From: Sphingomonas sp.
GTDB taxonomy: Bacteria; Pseudomonadota; Alphaproteobacteria; Sphingomonadales; Sphingomonadaceae
Length of the DNA: 5,503 bases
NCBI GenBank assembly: GCA_030146605.1
Contig: JASLBO010000274.1
Coordinates: 1-5,503 of the forward strand
Direction of reading: 5' to 3'
Positions 1-5,503 of the stretch are shown one piece after another. Within the stretch, counting starts at the first letter, position 1. Each line of letters starts with the position of its first letter. A model generated the notes under the pieces. The model worked only from the letters and a program-made list of their open reading frames with translations, was not told the DNA's origin and ran no database searches. Position numbers and translations under genes: made by a program.

Positions 1-14
1 CTGGATTGAGGCAT

Positions 15-93
15 CGTCATCCCGGCGGAAGCCGGGATCTCGTGCCGCAGGCCGTTCGCGCCGCCTGAGATCCCGGCCTTCGCCGGGATGACG
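15..93. repeat. REP-like inverted repeat pair with hairpin arms
   Basis: Two 27-base arms (15-41 and 67-93) face each other across 25 bases. The left arm and the reverse complement of the right arm differ at only two positions, both in the central loop. Each arm is also a small hairpin: ATCCCGGC pairs perfectly with GCCGGGAT at 19-26/31-38 (loop GGAA) and at 70-77/82-89 (loop CTTC). The block can therefore fold as one long hairpin or two short ones. This matches the architecture of bacterial REP/BIME intergenic elements. The CGTCATCCCGGC-type core is one I associate with repeats dispersed through sphingomonad and other alphaproteobacterial genomes. Multicopy status cannot be shown from one window. 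There is no T-run after either hairpin, so an intrinsic terminator is unlikely. Confidence 0.8.
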
Positions 94-136
94 GAATTTG
101 GGAGGGTCTATCCGCAGGCGGGGCGCCCGCGGAGAG

Positions 137-187
137 GCCCCCTCCGTCAGCTTCGCTGCCACCTCCCCCGGTTCCCGGGGGAGGAAT
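137..187. repeat. second palindromic intergenic repeat, CCTCCGTCAGC...GGGGGAGG type
   Basis: This element is distinct from the one at 15-93. It holds a small hairpin CAGC-TTC-GCTG (148-158) followed by a perfect 10-bp stem, CCTCCCCCGG at 162-171 pairing with CCCGGGGGAGG-side bases 175-184, with a three-base TTC loop. The arrangement (CTCCGTCAGC, then CTTCGCTG, then an ACCTCCCC/GGGGAGG stem) resembles a dispersed repeat I know from Sphingomonadales and related alphaproteobacteria; that is from memory. It ends about 20 bases before the start codon at 208, and the next bases have no T-run. The purine-rich right arm looks like a Shine-Dalgarno sequence but is too far from the start codon and would be paired in the hairpin. 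Confidence 0.7.
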
Positions 188-207
188 GAGATAGGGCTTC
201 TTCGTAG

Positions 208-1158
208 ATGGCCGCCTCCTCCGCGCCGGGCTGGCGCGCCAATATCGTCCTTTATGCCGCGCTGGCAGCCAATATCGGGATCGCCTTCGCCAAATTCGTG
301 GCGGCGGCGATCACCGGTTCGTCGTCGATGCTCACCGAGGGCGTGCACAGCCTCGTCGACAGCGGCAATCAGGGGCTGCTGCTCTACGGCCAGCACCGCG
401 CGAAGCGGCCGCCCGATCCGGAACATCCGTTCGGCTATGGCCGCGAACTCTATTTCTGGGCGTTCGTCGTCGCGATCCTGATCTTCGGGCTCGGTGCCGG
501 CGTCTCGATCTATGAGGGCTGGCAGCACATCGCCGCGCCCGAGCCGCTGCGCGATCCGCTGATCAACTATGTCGTGCTCGGCGTTGCGATGCTGCTCGAG
601 GGCACGAGCTGGGTGATCGCATTGCGCGAATTCGCGGCGGCGAAGGGTCGGCTCGGCTGGTGGCAGGCGGTGCGCGAATCCAAGAATCCGGCGACCTTCA
701 TCGTGTTGTTCGAAGATTCGGCGGCGCTCGCGGGGCTGGTCGTCGCGGCCGCCGGGGTGTGGGCGAGCCACGCCTGGGGCGATCCGCGGATCGACGGCGC
801 GGCGTCGATCGTGATCGGCTGCATCCTCGCGGGGGTCGCCATCCTGCTCGCGCGCGAAGCCAAGGGGCTGCTGATCGGCGAGCGCGCCAATCCCGAGGTG
901 ATCGCGTGCGTGCGGGCGATCCTCGACCGCCGGCCCGAGATCGTGCGGGTCAACCATGTGCGGACGATCCACACCGCGCCCGAGCGGATCTTCGTCGCGG
1001 TCAGCGCCGATTTCGAGGACGGCGTCACGATGGGCGCGGGCGAGACGCTGATCGAGGGCATCGAAGCGGAATTGAAGGCGGCGCTGCCGATGCTGTCGTC
1101 GATCTACATCCGTCCCGAAAAGGCCGAGAACGCGCCCGAAGTGGCGGCGGTCGGCTGA
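208..1158 (+). CDS. cation diffusion facilitator transporter, ZnT9 (SLC30A9)-like
   Basis: This 316-residue protein is predicted to move divalent metal, probably zinc, across the inner membrane by proton exchange. Six hydrophobic segments lie near residues 12-35, 46-62, 82-104, 118-139, 163-186 and 198-216. A cytoplasmic C-terminal domain of the CDF dimerisation type follows (about 226-305). TM2 carries the HxxxD metal site (H47, D51) after SSSMLTEG. The PDPEHPFGYG stretch (70-78) and an FEDSAALAG motif in TM5 (E169, D170) are typical of the ZnT9-like branch; ordinary CDFs have HxxxD or DxxxD in TM5. The loop before TM5 contains ESKNPA, also a branch feature as I recall it. The ATG at 208 directly follows an in-frame TAG (205-207), so no earlier start exists; the only Shine-Dalgarno candidate is a weak AGGG at 193-196. 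Family is secure; metal and direction of transport are inferred. Confidence 0.92.
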   Translation: MAASSAPGWRANIVLYAALAANIGIAFAKFVAAAITGSSSMLTEGVHSLVDSGNQGLLLYGQHRAKRPPDPEHPFGYGRELYFWAFVVAILIFGLGAGVSIYEGWQHIAAPEPLRDPLINYVVLGVAMLLEGTSWVIALREFAAAKGRLGWWQAVRESKNPATFIVLFEDSAALAGLVVAAAGVWASHAWGDPRIDGAASIVIGCILAGVAILLAREAKGLLIGERANPEVIACVRAILDRRPEIVRVNHVRTIHTAPERIFVAVSADFEDGVTMGAGETLIEGIEAELKAALPMLSSIYIRPEKAENAPEVAAVG

Positions 1159-1280
1159 ACGCCCAAGGCCGCGGCCCGCCGCTTTTCCTCCGTATTTTCC
1201 CTGCATTAAGTAAAGGTTTTCCCAACAGAAATCCGGAGCCGTCGCACGCGTGTCTATGATGTCTGGGAAGCAATCATGGG

Positions 1281-3473
1281 GTGTGCGTGATCGGGTTCCG
1301 GCCTGGAAGTCTGCTGCTCAAGGCAGTGATCGTTCCCACCGCGGGGGCGTTGCTGCTGCTCGCGCTGATGGTGGGCGCGGTGCTGCATTTTGCGACCCGG
1401 GGAACGGACCGGGTGGCGGCACAGCGTCAGGAGCGGCTGGCGGAAGTCGCGATGCAGACCGCAGTCGCTGGGGTGCGCAAGGACCAGGAGGCATCGACCT
1501 ATTGGGACGATGCCGTGCGGCGGGTGCACGAAGTCCCGCTCGATTTGCCGTGGATCGACCAGAATCTCGGCATCTGGTTCTATAGCTATTACAAGCATGA
1601 CGAGACCTATCTGCTCGATGCGCAGCAGCATCCGGTCTATGCGATGCGCAACGGCCGTCGCGCGGATCCACGCCAGTTCACCGGGGTTTCCCACCCGGCG
1701 ATGCCGCTGGCGCTGCAACTCCGGTCAAAGCTCTGGCGCGGGGACCTGACCCCCGCGAGCAGCAGCGAACAGACTCCGGGGCTGTCGGGCATCGCGATGA
1801 TCCGCGGACGTCCGGCGATCGTCAGCGTCAAGCCGCTCCTCTCGGAGACCGGCGACATCGTGCAGGCACCCGGATCGGAGCATCTGCACGTCAGCGTGCG
1901 CTATCTCGACGGCAATTTCCTGACCGACCTTGCGGCGGATTATGGCATCGATGCCCCGCAATTCGCCCTCGCCCGCAGCGCCCGTGCCGCGATCCCGCTG
2001 CGCACCGCGCAGGGCGCGGTGATCGGCTATATCGAATGGCGGGCATTCAAGCCGGGCCATGTCGTGCGGCTGCATATGGGGGCCGCCTTGCTGGTGGCGC
2101 TCGGGCTGATCGGCACAGTGCTGGCATGGCTGCTCAACCGCAACCTGCGCGCGCGGCTCGAGCTCGAGACCAGCCGCGCGCAGGCGCAGCACCTCGCCTT
2201 TCATGACGCGCTGACCGGGCTGCCCAATCGCGCATTGTTCAACGATCGCGCCGATCATGCGCTGGCGCGCGCGCGCCGGGGCGAGCAGGCGACCTTGCTG
2301 CTGCTCGACCTCGACCGCTTCAAGCACGTCAACGACACCTATGGGCATCAGGCGGGCGACGCGCTGATCCGCGAGTTCGGCAGCCGGCTGAGCGGATTGG
2401 TGCGCGAGGAAGATACGATCGCGCGGCTGGGCGGCGACGAGTTCGCAATGCTGCTCCCCGGAATGACCGGCAAGGACGTGGAGGCGCTGTGCGAACGGAT
2501 CCTCGCCGCGGTCCATCTGCCGTTCGAAGTGCTCGGCAACCAGGCGTTCGTAGGCGTCAGCATCGGCGTGGTGCAGGCGCCCGCGTCGGGCACCGACCGC
2601 GTCGACCTGCTGCGCAAGGCCGACATCGCATTGTATCGCGCGAAGGCCGAGGGCCGCGACTGCCATCGCTTGTTCGACGTGTCGATGGACGCGACGGTCA
2701 AGCTGCGCGGGACGATCGAGGAAGATCTGCGCGCGGCGCTGGCGAGCGGCGAGGGGCTCGCGCTCCATTATCAGCCGCTGGTCGGCACCGACGGCAAAAT
2801 GGTCGGGGTCGAGGCGCTGCTGCGCTGGGAGCACCCCCGGCAGGGGCTGCTGCCGCCGGCGCAGGTGATCCCGATCGCCGAAGAGACCGGGCTGATCATT
2901 CCGCTGGGCGAATGGGTGCTGCGCGAATCCTGTGCTGCGGCGAAGCGCTGGCCCGAGCTGTTCGTCGCGCTCAACCTGTCGCCGGTCCAGTTCCGCACTG
3001 TCGGGTTCGCCGAGCGCGTGCTCGAGATCATCCGCGAGACGGGCGTGCGGCCCGAGCAGCTCGAGCTCGAAGTCACCGAAGGCGTGCTGATCGACGATGA
3101 CGAGCTGGTCCGCGCGGGTCTCGCCAAGCTGCGCGCGGCGGGGCTCAAGATCGCGCTGGACGATTTCGGCACGGGCTATTCGTCGCTGAGCTATCTGCGC
3201 AAGTTCGAGGTCGACAAGATCAAGATCGATCGCAGCTTCGTCCAGCATCTCGGGCACACGGTCGATTCGGGGGCGATCATCCATGCGGTGGTGACCCTGG
3301 GCCATGCGATGGGGCTGACGGTGACCGCCGAGGGCGTCGAGACCGGCGACCAGCAGCGTTTCCTCAAGCTGGCAGGCTGCAACCAGATGCAGGGCTATCT
3401 GTTCTCGCGCCCGGTCCCCGCCGGGCAGATCGCGACGCTGCTCGAGCAGCACGGCGCATTGCGCGCCGCCTGA
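1281..3473 (+). CDS. CHASE4-GGDEF-EAL bifunctional c-di-GMP enzyme
   Basis: This 730-residue inner-membrane protein should make and/or degrade cyclic di-GMP. TM1 lies at about 11-36, followed by a periplasmic region (about 40-260) with CHASE4-like features (TYWDDAVRRV at 73-82, then DLPWIDQNLGIWF). TM2 is at about 262-286 and leads through a short linker, without a HAMP domain, into GGDEF (about 303-465) and EAL (about 475-725). GGDEF is intact at 384-388, with RxxD (R375, D378) five residues upstream as the product-inhibition site, and metal residues D343/D345. The EAL domain has E511-A-L, N565, E597, D627-D628, K648, E684 and Q704, the set expected of an active phosphodiesterase. The start is a GTG at 1281; GTG 1287 is an alternative, and a stop at 1257-1259 limits upstream extension. 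Its TGA overlaps the ATG of the next gene. The periplasmic ligand and net activity are unknown. Confidence 0.95.
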   Translation: MCVIGFRPGSLLLKAVIVPTAGALLLLALMVGAVLHFATRGTDRVAAQRQERLAEVAMQTAVAGVRKDQEASTYWDDAVRRVHEVPLDLPWIDQNLGIWFYSYYKHDETYLLDAQQHPVYAMRNGRRADPRQFTGVSHPAMPLALQLRSKLWRGDLTPASSSEQTPGLSGIAMIRGRPAIVSVKPLLSETGDIVQAPGSEHLHVSVRYLDGNFLTDLAADYGIDAPQFALARSARAAIPLRTAQGAVIGYIEWRAFKPGHVVRLHMGAALLVALGLIGTVLAWLLNRNLRARLELETSRAQAQHLAFHDALTGLPNRALFNDRADHALARARRGEQATLLLLDLDRFKHVNDTYGHQAGDALIREFGSRLSGLVREEDTIARLGGDEFAMLLPGMTGKDVEALCERILAAVHLPFEVLGNQAFVGVSIGVVQAPASGTDRVDLLRKADIALYRAKAEGRDCHRLFDVSMDATVKLRGTIEEDLRAALASGEGLALHYQPLVGTDGKMVGVEALLRWEHPRQGLLPPAQVIPIAEETGLIIPLGEWVLRESCAAAKRWPELFVALNLSPVQFRTVGFAERVLEIIRETGVRPEQLELEVTEGVLIDDDELVRAGLAKLRAAGLKIALDDFGTGYSSLSYLRKFEVDKIKIDRSFVQHLGHTVDSGAIIHAVVTLGHAMGLTVTAEGVETGDQQRFLKLAGCNQMQGYLFSRPVPAGQIATLLEQHGALRAA

Positions 3474-4189
3474 TGCGGCCGGAATGCGCCATGCTCGCGG
3501 CTGCCGGGATGTGGCTGGCAGCGGCGCCGGCGGCCGCGCAAGTCGCACTCAGCGGCGAGGCAGAGATCGTTTCGGACTATCGCTATCGCGGGGTGTCGCT
3601 CTCGAACGGCCGGCCCGCGCTGCAGGCGAGCGCTGAGCTCGACAGCGGTGCGGGCTTCATGCTTGGCGGCTTTGGTTCGTGGGTGCCGCGTGGCGGCGGC
3701 GCGACGGCGGTCGAGCTGGATGCCAGCGCCCGCTATCGTGCCGCGATCGGGTCCGGGATGACTCTGGACGGTGGCGTGTCGTGGTATCATTATCCGGGCG
3801 TAGCCGACTGCGATTATGCCGAGGCGAGCGCGACGCTGGGCTGGGAGCGCGGCGACACCGGCGCGCGGGCAGGGATCGCCTGGGCGCCGCGCCAGGCCAA
3901 TCTGATCGATGCCGCGGGGCAAAAGGGCGACAATCTCTACGGCTTCGCCGGCATCGAGCAGACGATCGCGGGCACGCCGATCAGCCTGACCCTCGATGCC
4001 GGCTATGAATCGGGAGTGTTCGACGGAGCCGTGCGCGGCGGCAAGCTCGACTGGCGGGGCGGGATCGCCCTGTCGCTGAGCGGCTTTACGGCTTCGGCGA
4101 GCTATGTCGGCGCGGTACGTTCCCGCGCGGCCGTGGGGGAGCGCAGGCGCGAGAACGGGCTGGTGCTTGCCGTGAGGCGCAGCTTCTAG
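3473..4189 (+). CDS. TorF/Gcw_chp family putative outer-membrane porin
   Basis: This 238-residue protein has an N-terminal signal peptide (hydrophobic LAAAGMWLAAAPAAAQ, likely cut near residue 22-23) and then alternating short strands ending in a terminal phenylalanine (VRRSF), as expected of an outer-membrane beta-barrel. The start of the mature part, with SDYRYRGVSLSNGRPALQAS (34-53), matches the Gcw_chp (TorF family putative porin) signature of the form sdYrfRGvS..gRPA.Q. The function and substrates of this family are poorly known. The ATG at 3473 uses the last A of the preceding TGA, implying translational coupling to the c-di-GMP enzyme. ATG 3491 (residue 7) is a rival start with GGAA six bases upstream, but that form lacks the arginine that suits a signal-peptide n-region. 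The stop codon shares CTAG with the convergent gene. Confidence 0.85.
   Translation: MRPECAMLAAAGMWLAAAPAAAQVALSGEAEIVSDYRYRGVSLSNGRPALQASAELDSGAGFMLGGFGSWVPRGGGATAVELDASARYRAAIGSGMTLDGGVSWYHYPGVADCDYAEASATLGWERGDTGARAGIAWAPRQANLIDAAGQKGDNLYGFAGIEQTIAGTPISLTLDAGYESGVFDGAVRGGKLDWRGGIALSLSGFTASASYVGAVRSRAAVGERRRENGLVLAVRRSF
3481..3484 (+). promoter_or_regulatory. possible ribosome binding site for an internal porin start at 3491
   Basis: GGAA lies six bases before the in-frame ATG at 3491. No comparable site precedes the ATG at 3473, which would instead depend on ribosomes terminating at the overlapping TGA. The signal peptide remains recognisable from either start, so the choice is open. Confidence 0.3.
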
Positions 4190-4332
4190 CGCGGGTTCCC
4201 ACACTCGCTGCTCAGACGTTCGTAGCGCTCCGCCATTACGAGATGCGCGTGGCGCGCCACGGGATGCTGCTGGCGCAGCGCCGCCTCACGCTCGCGGCGG
4301 GCACGGACCTGGAAGTAGCTCGAATCGGACAT
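4186..4332 (-). CDS. 48-residue small conserved-type protein of unknown function
   Basis: Starting from the ATG at 4332, the product is a 48-residue, highly charged and probably helical protein. It begins MSDSSYFQVRARRE, continues with an HPVARHAHLVMAERYE stretch, and has no signal peptide or membrane segment. The pattern of tyrosine near the N-terminus, an Arg/Glu/Ala helix, HP..AR.AHL..AERY and a short tail resembles an orphan small-protein family I recall from many sphingomonads; this is memory, not a search. A GGGGA site eight bases upstream supports 4332 over the longer start at 4371, whose extra 13 residues look like translated leader. It converges on the porin gene with stop codons overlapping by two bases. 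No function can be assigned. Confidence 0.75.
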   Translation of the reverse strand: MSDSSYFQVRARREREAALRQQHPVARHAHLVMAERYERLSSECGNPR

Positions 4333-4340
4333 GGCGAATT

Positions 4341-4345
4341 TCCCC
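4341..4345 (-). promoter_or_regulatory. Shine-Dalgarno site fixing the start at 4332
   Basis: On the minus strand this reads GGGGA, eight bases before the ATG at 4332. It favours the 48-residue form of the small protein over a 61-residue form starting at 4371. Confidence 0.5.
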
Positions 4346-4417
4346 AATCGCACGGAGCGAGGGTGCCACAAAATTCATCGATTTCAAGGCGATAGTGATT
4401 CGCAACAAAGCGCGTGG

Positions 4418-4648
4418 TCAACGGGCGGAAGGCACCTCTTGCTGCTCGCCGCCGCGGCGCGCGCGCAGCGACGCGGCATCCGCGTCGTCGATCGCCCGCA
4501 GCAGATCCTCGAATTTCGTGTCATCGGACACGGGGAAGCAGCGCTTGAAGCCGCTCCCCAGCCGTTCGAGATCGCGGTGGGTCAGCAAGCCGACCGCGAC
4601 GATATGTTCTTGCGCCAATACCCAAACTCCGGCGAACCCATGCTGCAC
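4418..4648 (-). CDS. 76-residue small protein of unknown function, sphingomonad type
   Basis: The product is a soluble-looking 76-residue protein. Its core, WVLAQEHIVAVGLLTHRDLE followed by RLGSGFKRCFPV and then FEDLLRAIDDAD, resembles a family of short hypothetical proteins I recall from Sphingomonadaceae (pattern VGLLT..DL..LG..F.R..PV......LL.AIDEAD). That recall supports a real gene but gives no function. The C-terminal 15 residues (RARRGGEQQEVPSAR) look disordered. The start is a GTG at 4648, limited by an in-frame TAA at 4658-4660. I see no Shine-Dalgarno sequence before it, so a TTG at 4618, or coupling to upstream translation, is possible. It lies 40 bases downstream of the peptidase stop on the same strand and 85 bases before the next small gene. 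Confidence 0.7.
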   Translation of the reverse strand: MQHGFAGVWVLAQEHIVAVGLLTHRDLERLGSGFKRCFPVSDDTKFEDLLRAIDDADAASLRARRGGEQQEVPSAR

Positions 4649-4688
4649 TAACGAGAGTTAGCCGGGTTTGTGCCAACCGATTGTCGAT

Positions 4689-5503
4689 TTAGCGGTGGAG
4701 AATGTCGAGCGCGGCCGCGGTCATCGCTTCGGTAGCGGTGCCGATCACGGCTTCGGCCTCGGGCGCCCAGAACGGGCTGTGGAGCGAGGGCAGCGCTTCC
4801 TTGCCGGCCTGGGCGGCGTCCCATTTGGCCTTCGGCACGCCGCCGACCCAGAAGATCATGCTCTGGATCGATTTGTCGGCGAGATAGAAGCGGCCGAAAT
4901 CCTCGCCGCCCATCACTGCGGGGGTCTCGACGACGCGGTCCTTGCCGAAGCGCCCGGTCCACAAGGTGTGGAGCCGGCCGGTGAGCGGCTCGGTGTTGAA
5001 GGTCGAGGGGGTGCCTTCGTTGCGGACGGTGACCACCGGCATGCGATCCTCGGGCACGCCTGCGGCGATCGCCTCGCCCCTGGCGATGCGGGCGATGCCG
5101 TCGAGCAGCTTCTTGCGCACTTCGGGGGTGTAGCTGCGCACGGTGAGCAGCATCGTCACTTCCTTGCCGATGATGTTGTGGGTCGAGCCGCCATGGATGC
5201 TGCCGACGGTAACCACGGCGGCATCCTGCGGGTCGATTTCGCGGCTGACCAGCGTCTGGAGCGTCGTGACGATCCGTGCAGCGAGGACGATCGGGTCGCG
5301 CGTTGTCTGCGGATAGGCGCCGTGGCCGCCGACGCCCTGCACCTTGATGTCGACCGAATCGACATTGGCGAGGGCATAGCCCGAGCGGACGCCGATCGTG
5401 CCGGCGGGGAGCGACGCGGCGTCATGGAAAGCCAAAGCGAATTGCGGTTTGGGAAAGCGGGTGAACAGCCCGTCCTCGAGCATCATCCGGGCGCCCATGC
5501 CGC
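4689..5503 (-). CDS. M20D-family metal-dependent amidohydrolase/peptidase (5' end outside window)
   Basis: The visible 271 codons are the C-terminal part of an amidohydrolase of the hippurate hydrolase/IAA-amino-acid hydrolase type. These are zinc or manganese enzymes that cleave N-acyl amino acids or small peptides. Numbering from the ATG at 5498, the visible hallmarks are H25 in AFHDAASLPAGTIGVRSG (metal ligand), VGGHGAYPQTTRDPI (53-70; the dimerisation or lid domain that supplies a catalytic histidine), MGGEDF (196-201) and H240 in SLHSPFWAPE (C-terminal metal ligand). The usual upstream metal motifs, including PAEE, should lie beyond the right edge. The frame stays open to 5503, and ATG 5498 is almost certainly internal, because GxGARMMLEDGLF normally follows the PAEE motif. 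The TAA stop is at 4689-4691. The substrate is not predictable, and any export signal would be in the missing part. Confidence 0.93.
   Translation of the reverse strand, partial: GMGARMMLEDGLFTRFPKPQFALAFHDAASLPAGTIGVRSGYALANVDSVDIKVQGVGGHGAYPQTTRDPIVLAARIVTTLQTLVSREIDPQDAAVVTVGSIHGGSTHNIIGKEVTMLLTVRSYTPEVRKKLLDGIARIARGEAIAAGVPEDRMPVVTVRNEGTPSTFNTEPLTGRLHTLWTGRFGKDRVVETPAVMGGEDFGRFYLADKSIQSMIFWVGGVPKAKWDAAQAGKEALPSLHSPFWAPEAEAVIGTATEAMTAAALDILHR

Noticed and set aside
186..194. ATG-AGA-TAG mini-ORF right after the second repeat
   Set aside because: A two-codon frame at a repeat edge is easily chance and has no supporting signal.
1171..1186. Possible intrinsic terminator after the transporter gene: GCGG-CCCG-CCGC followed by TTTT
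   Set aside because: The stem is only four base pairs and the T-run is four bases, too weak to call.
660..1259. A 199-codon plus-strand frame inside and beyond the transporter gene
   Set aside because: It is Arg/Gly-rich and lies out of frame with the well-supported CDF gene; it shows no motif.
1725..3548. A 607-codon open frame on the minus strand, antisense to the c-di-GMP gene
   Set aside because: The plus strand encodes textbook CHASE4-GGDEF-EAL motifs over the same bases. The antisense product is a low-complexity Arg/Gln/Ala-rich sequence with no recognisable domain, as expected when GC-rich third positions remove stops on the opposite strand.
3395..4204. A 269-codon minus-strand frame opposite the porin
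   Set aside because: The plus strand has a signal peptide, a family signature and a terminal Phe; the antisense product has no recognisable features.
4248..4261. Perfect 14-base palindrome CGTGGCGCGCCACG downstream of the porin stop
   Set aside because: It lies within the small minus-strand coding region and has no T-run. A palindrome of this length is not surprising by chance in several kilobases of GC-rich DNA.
4333..4417. AT-richer gap that might hold a promoter for the 48-residue gene (TTGTTG with a TGAAAT 16 bases later on the minus strand)
   Set aside because: Both hexamers are poor matches to any consensus, and nothing fixes the transcription start.
4331..4661. Overlapping plus-strand frames (about 88-106 codons) opposite the 76-residue gene
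   Set aside because: Their products are low-complexity Arg/Ser/Pro-rich sequences, whereas the minus-strand frame shows a pattern I recognise from short sphingomonad proteins.

Overview
The window is GC-rich DNA that looks like a sphingomonad or close alphaproteobacterial chromosome. The evidence is the base composition, two palindromic intergenic repeats of a kind I associate with Sphingomonadales, a Gcw_chp/TorF-type putative porin, and two tiny proteins that resemble orphan families I recall from sphingomonads. The taxonomic call is inference; no rRNA or other marker gene is present.

Layout, left to right. Bases 1-207 hold no gene but carry two different inverted-repeat elements. At 208-1158 (+) is a cation diffusion facilitator of the ZnT9/SLC30A9-like branch. 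A 122-base gap follows. At 1281-3473 (+) is a membrane-anchored CHASE4-GGDEF-EAL protein with both catalytic centres and the inhibitory RxxD site intact. Its TGA overlaps the ATG of the next gene (TGATG), a putative outer-membrane beta-barrel protein at 3473-4189 (+). The porin stop and the stop of a convergent 48-residue gene (4186-4332, -) share the tetramer CTAG. Further right on the minus strand are a 76-residue small protein (4418-4648) and an M20D-type metal-dependent amidohydrolase (4689 to the right edge), whose 5' part lies outside the window.

How the genes relate. The clearest link is between the c-di-GMP enzyme and the porin: their overlapping stop and start codons suggest co-transcription and translational coupling. 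That would tie a periplasm-sensing c-di-GMP module to a surface protein. The CDF transporter appears to be a separate unit. The minus-strand genes run in the same direction with gaps of 40 and 85 bases; the peptidase and the 76-residue gene could share a transcript. I see no phage, transposase, CRISPR array, tRNA or rRNA. Nothing amounts to a clearly new multi-gene system. The most unusual items are the enzyme-porin coupling, the two orphan small proteins and the composite repeat block.
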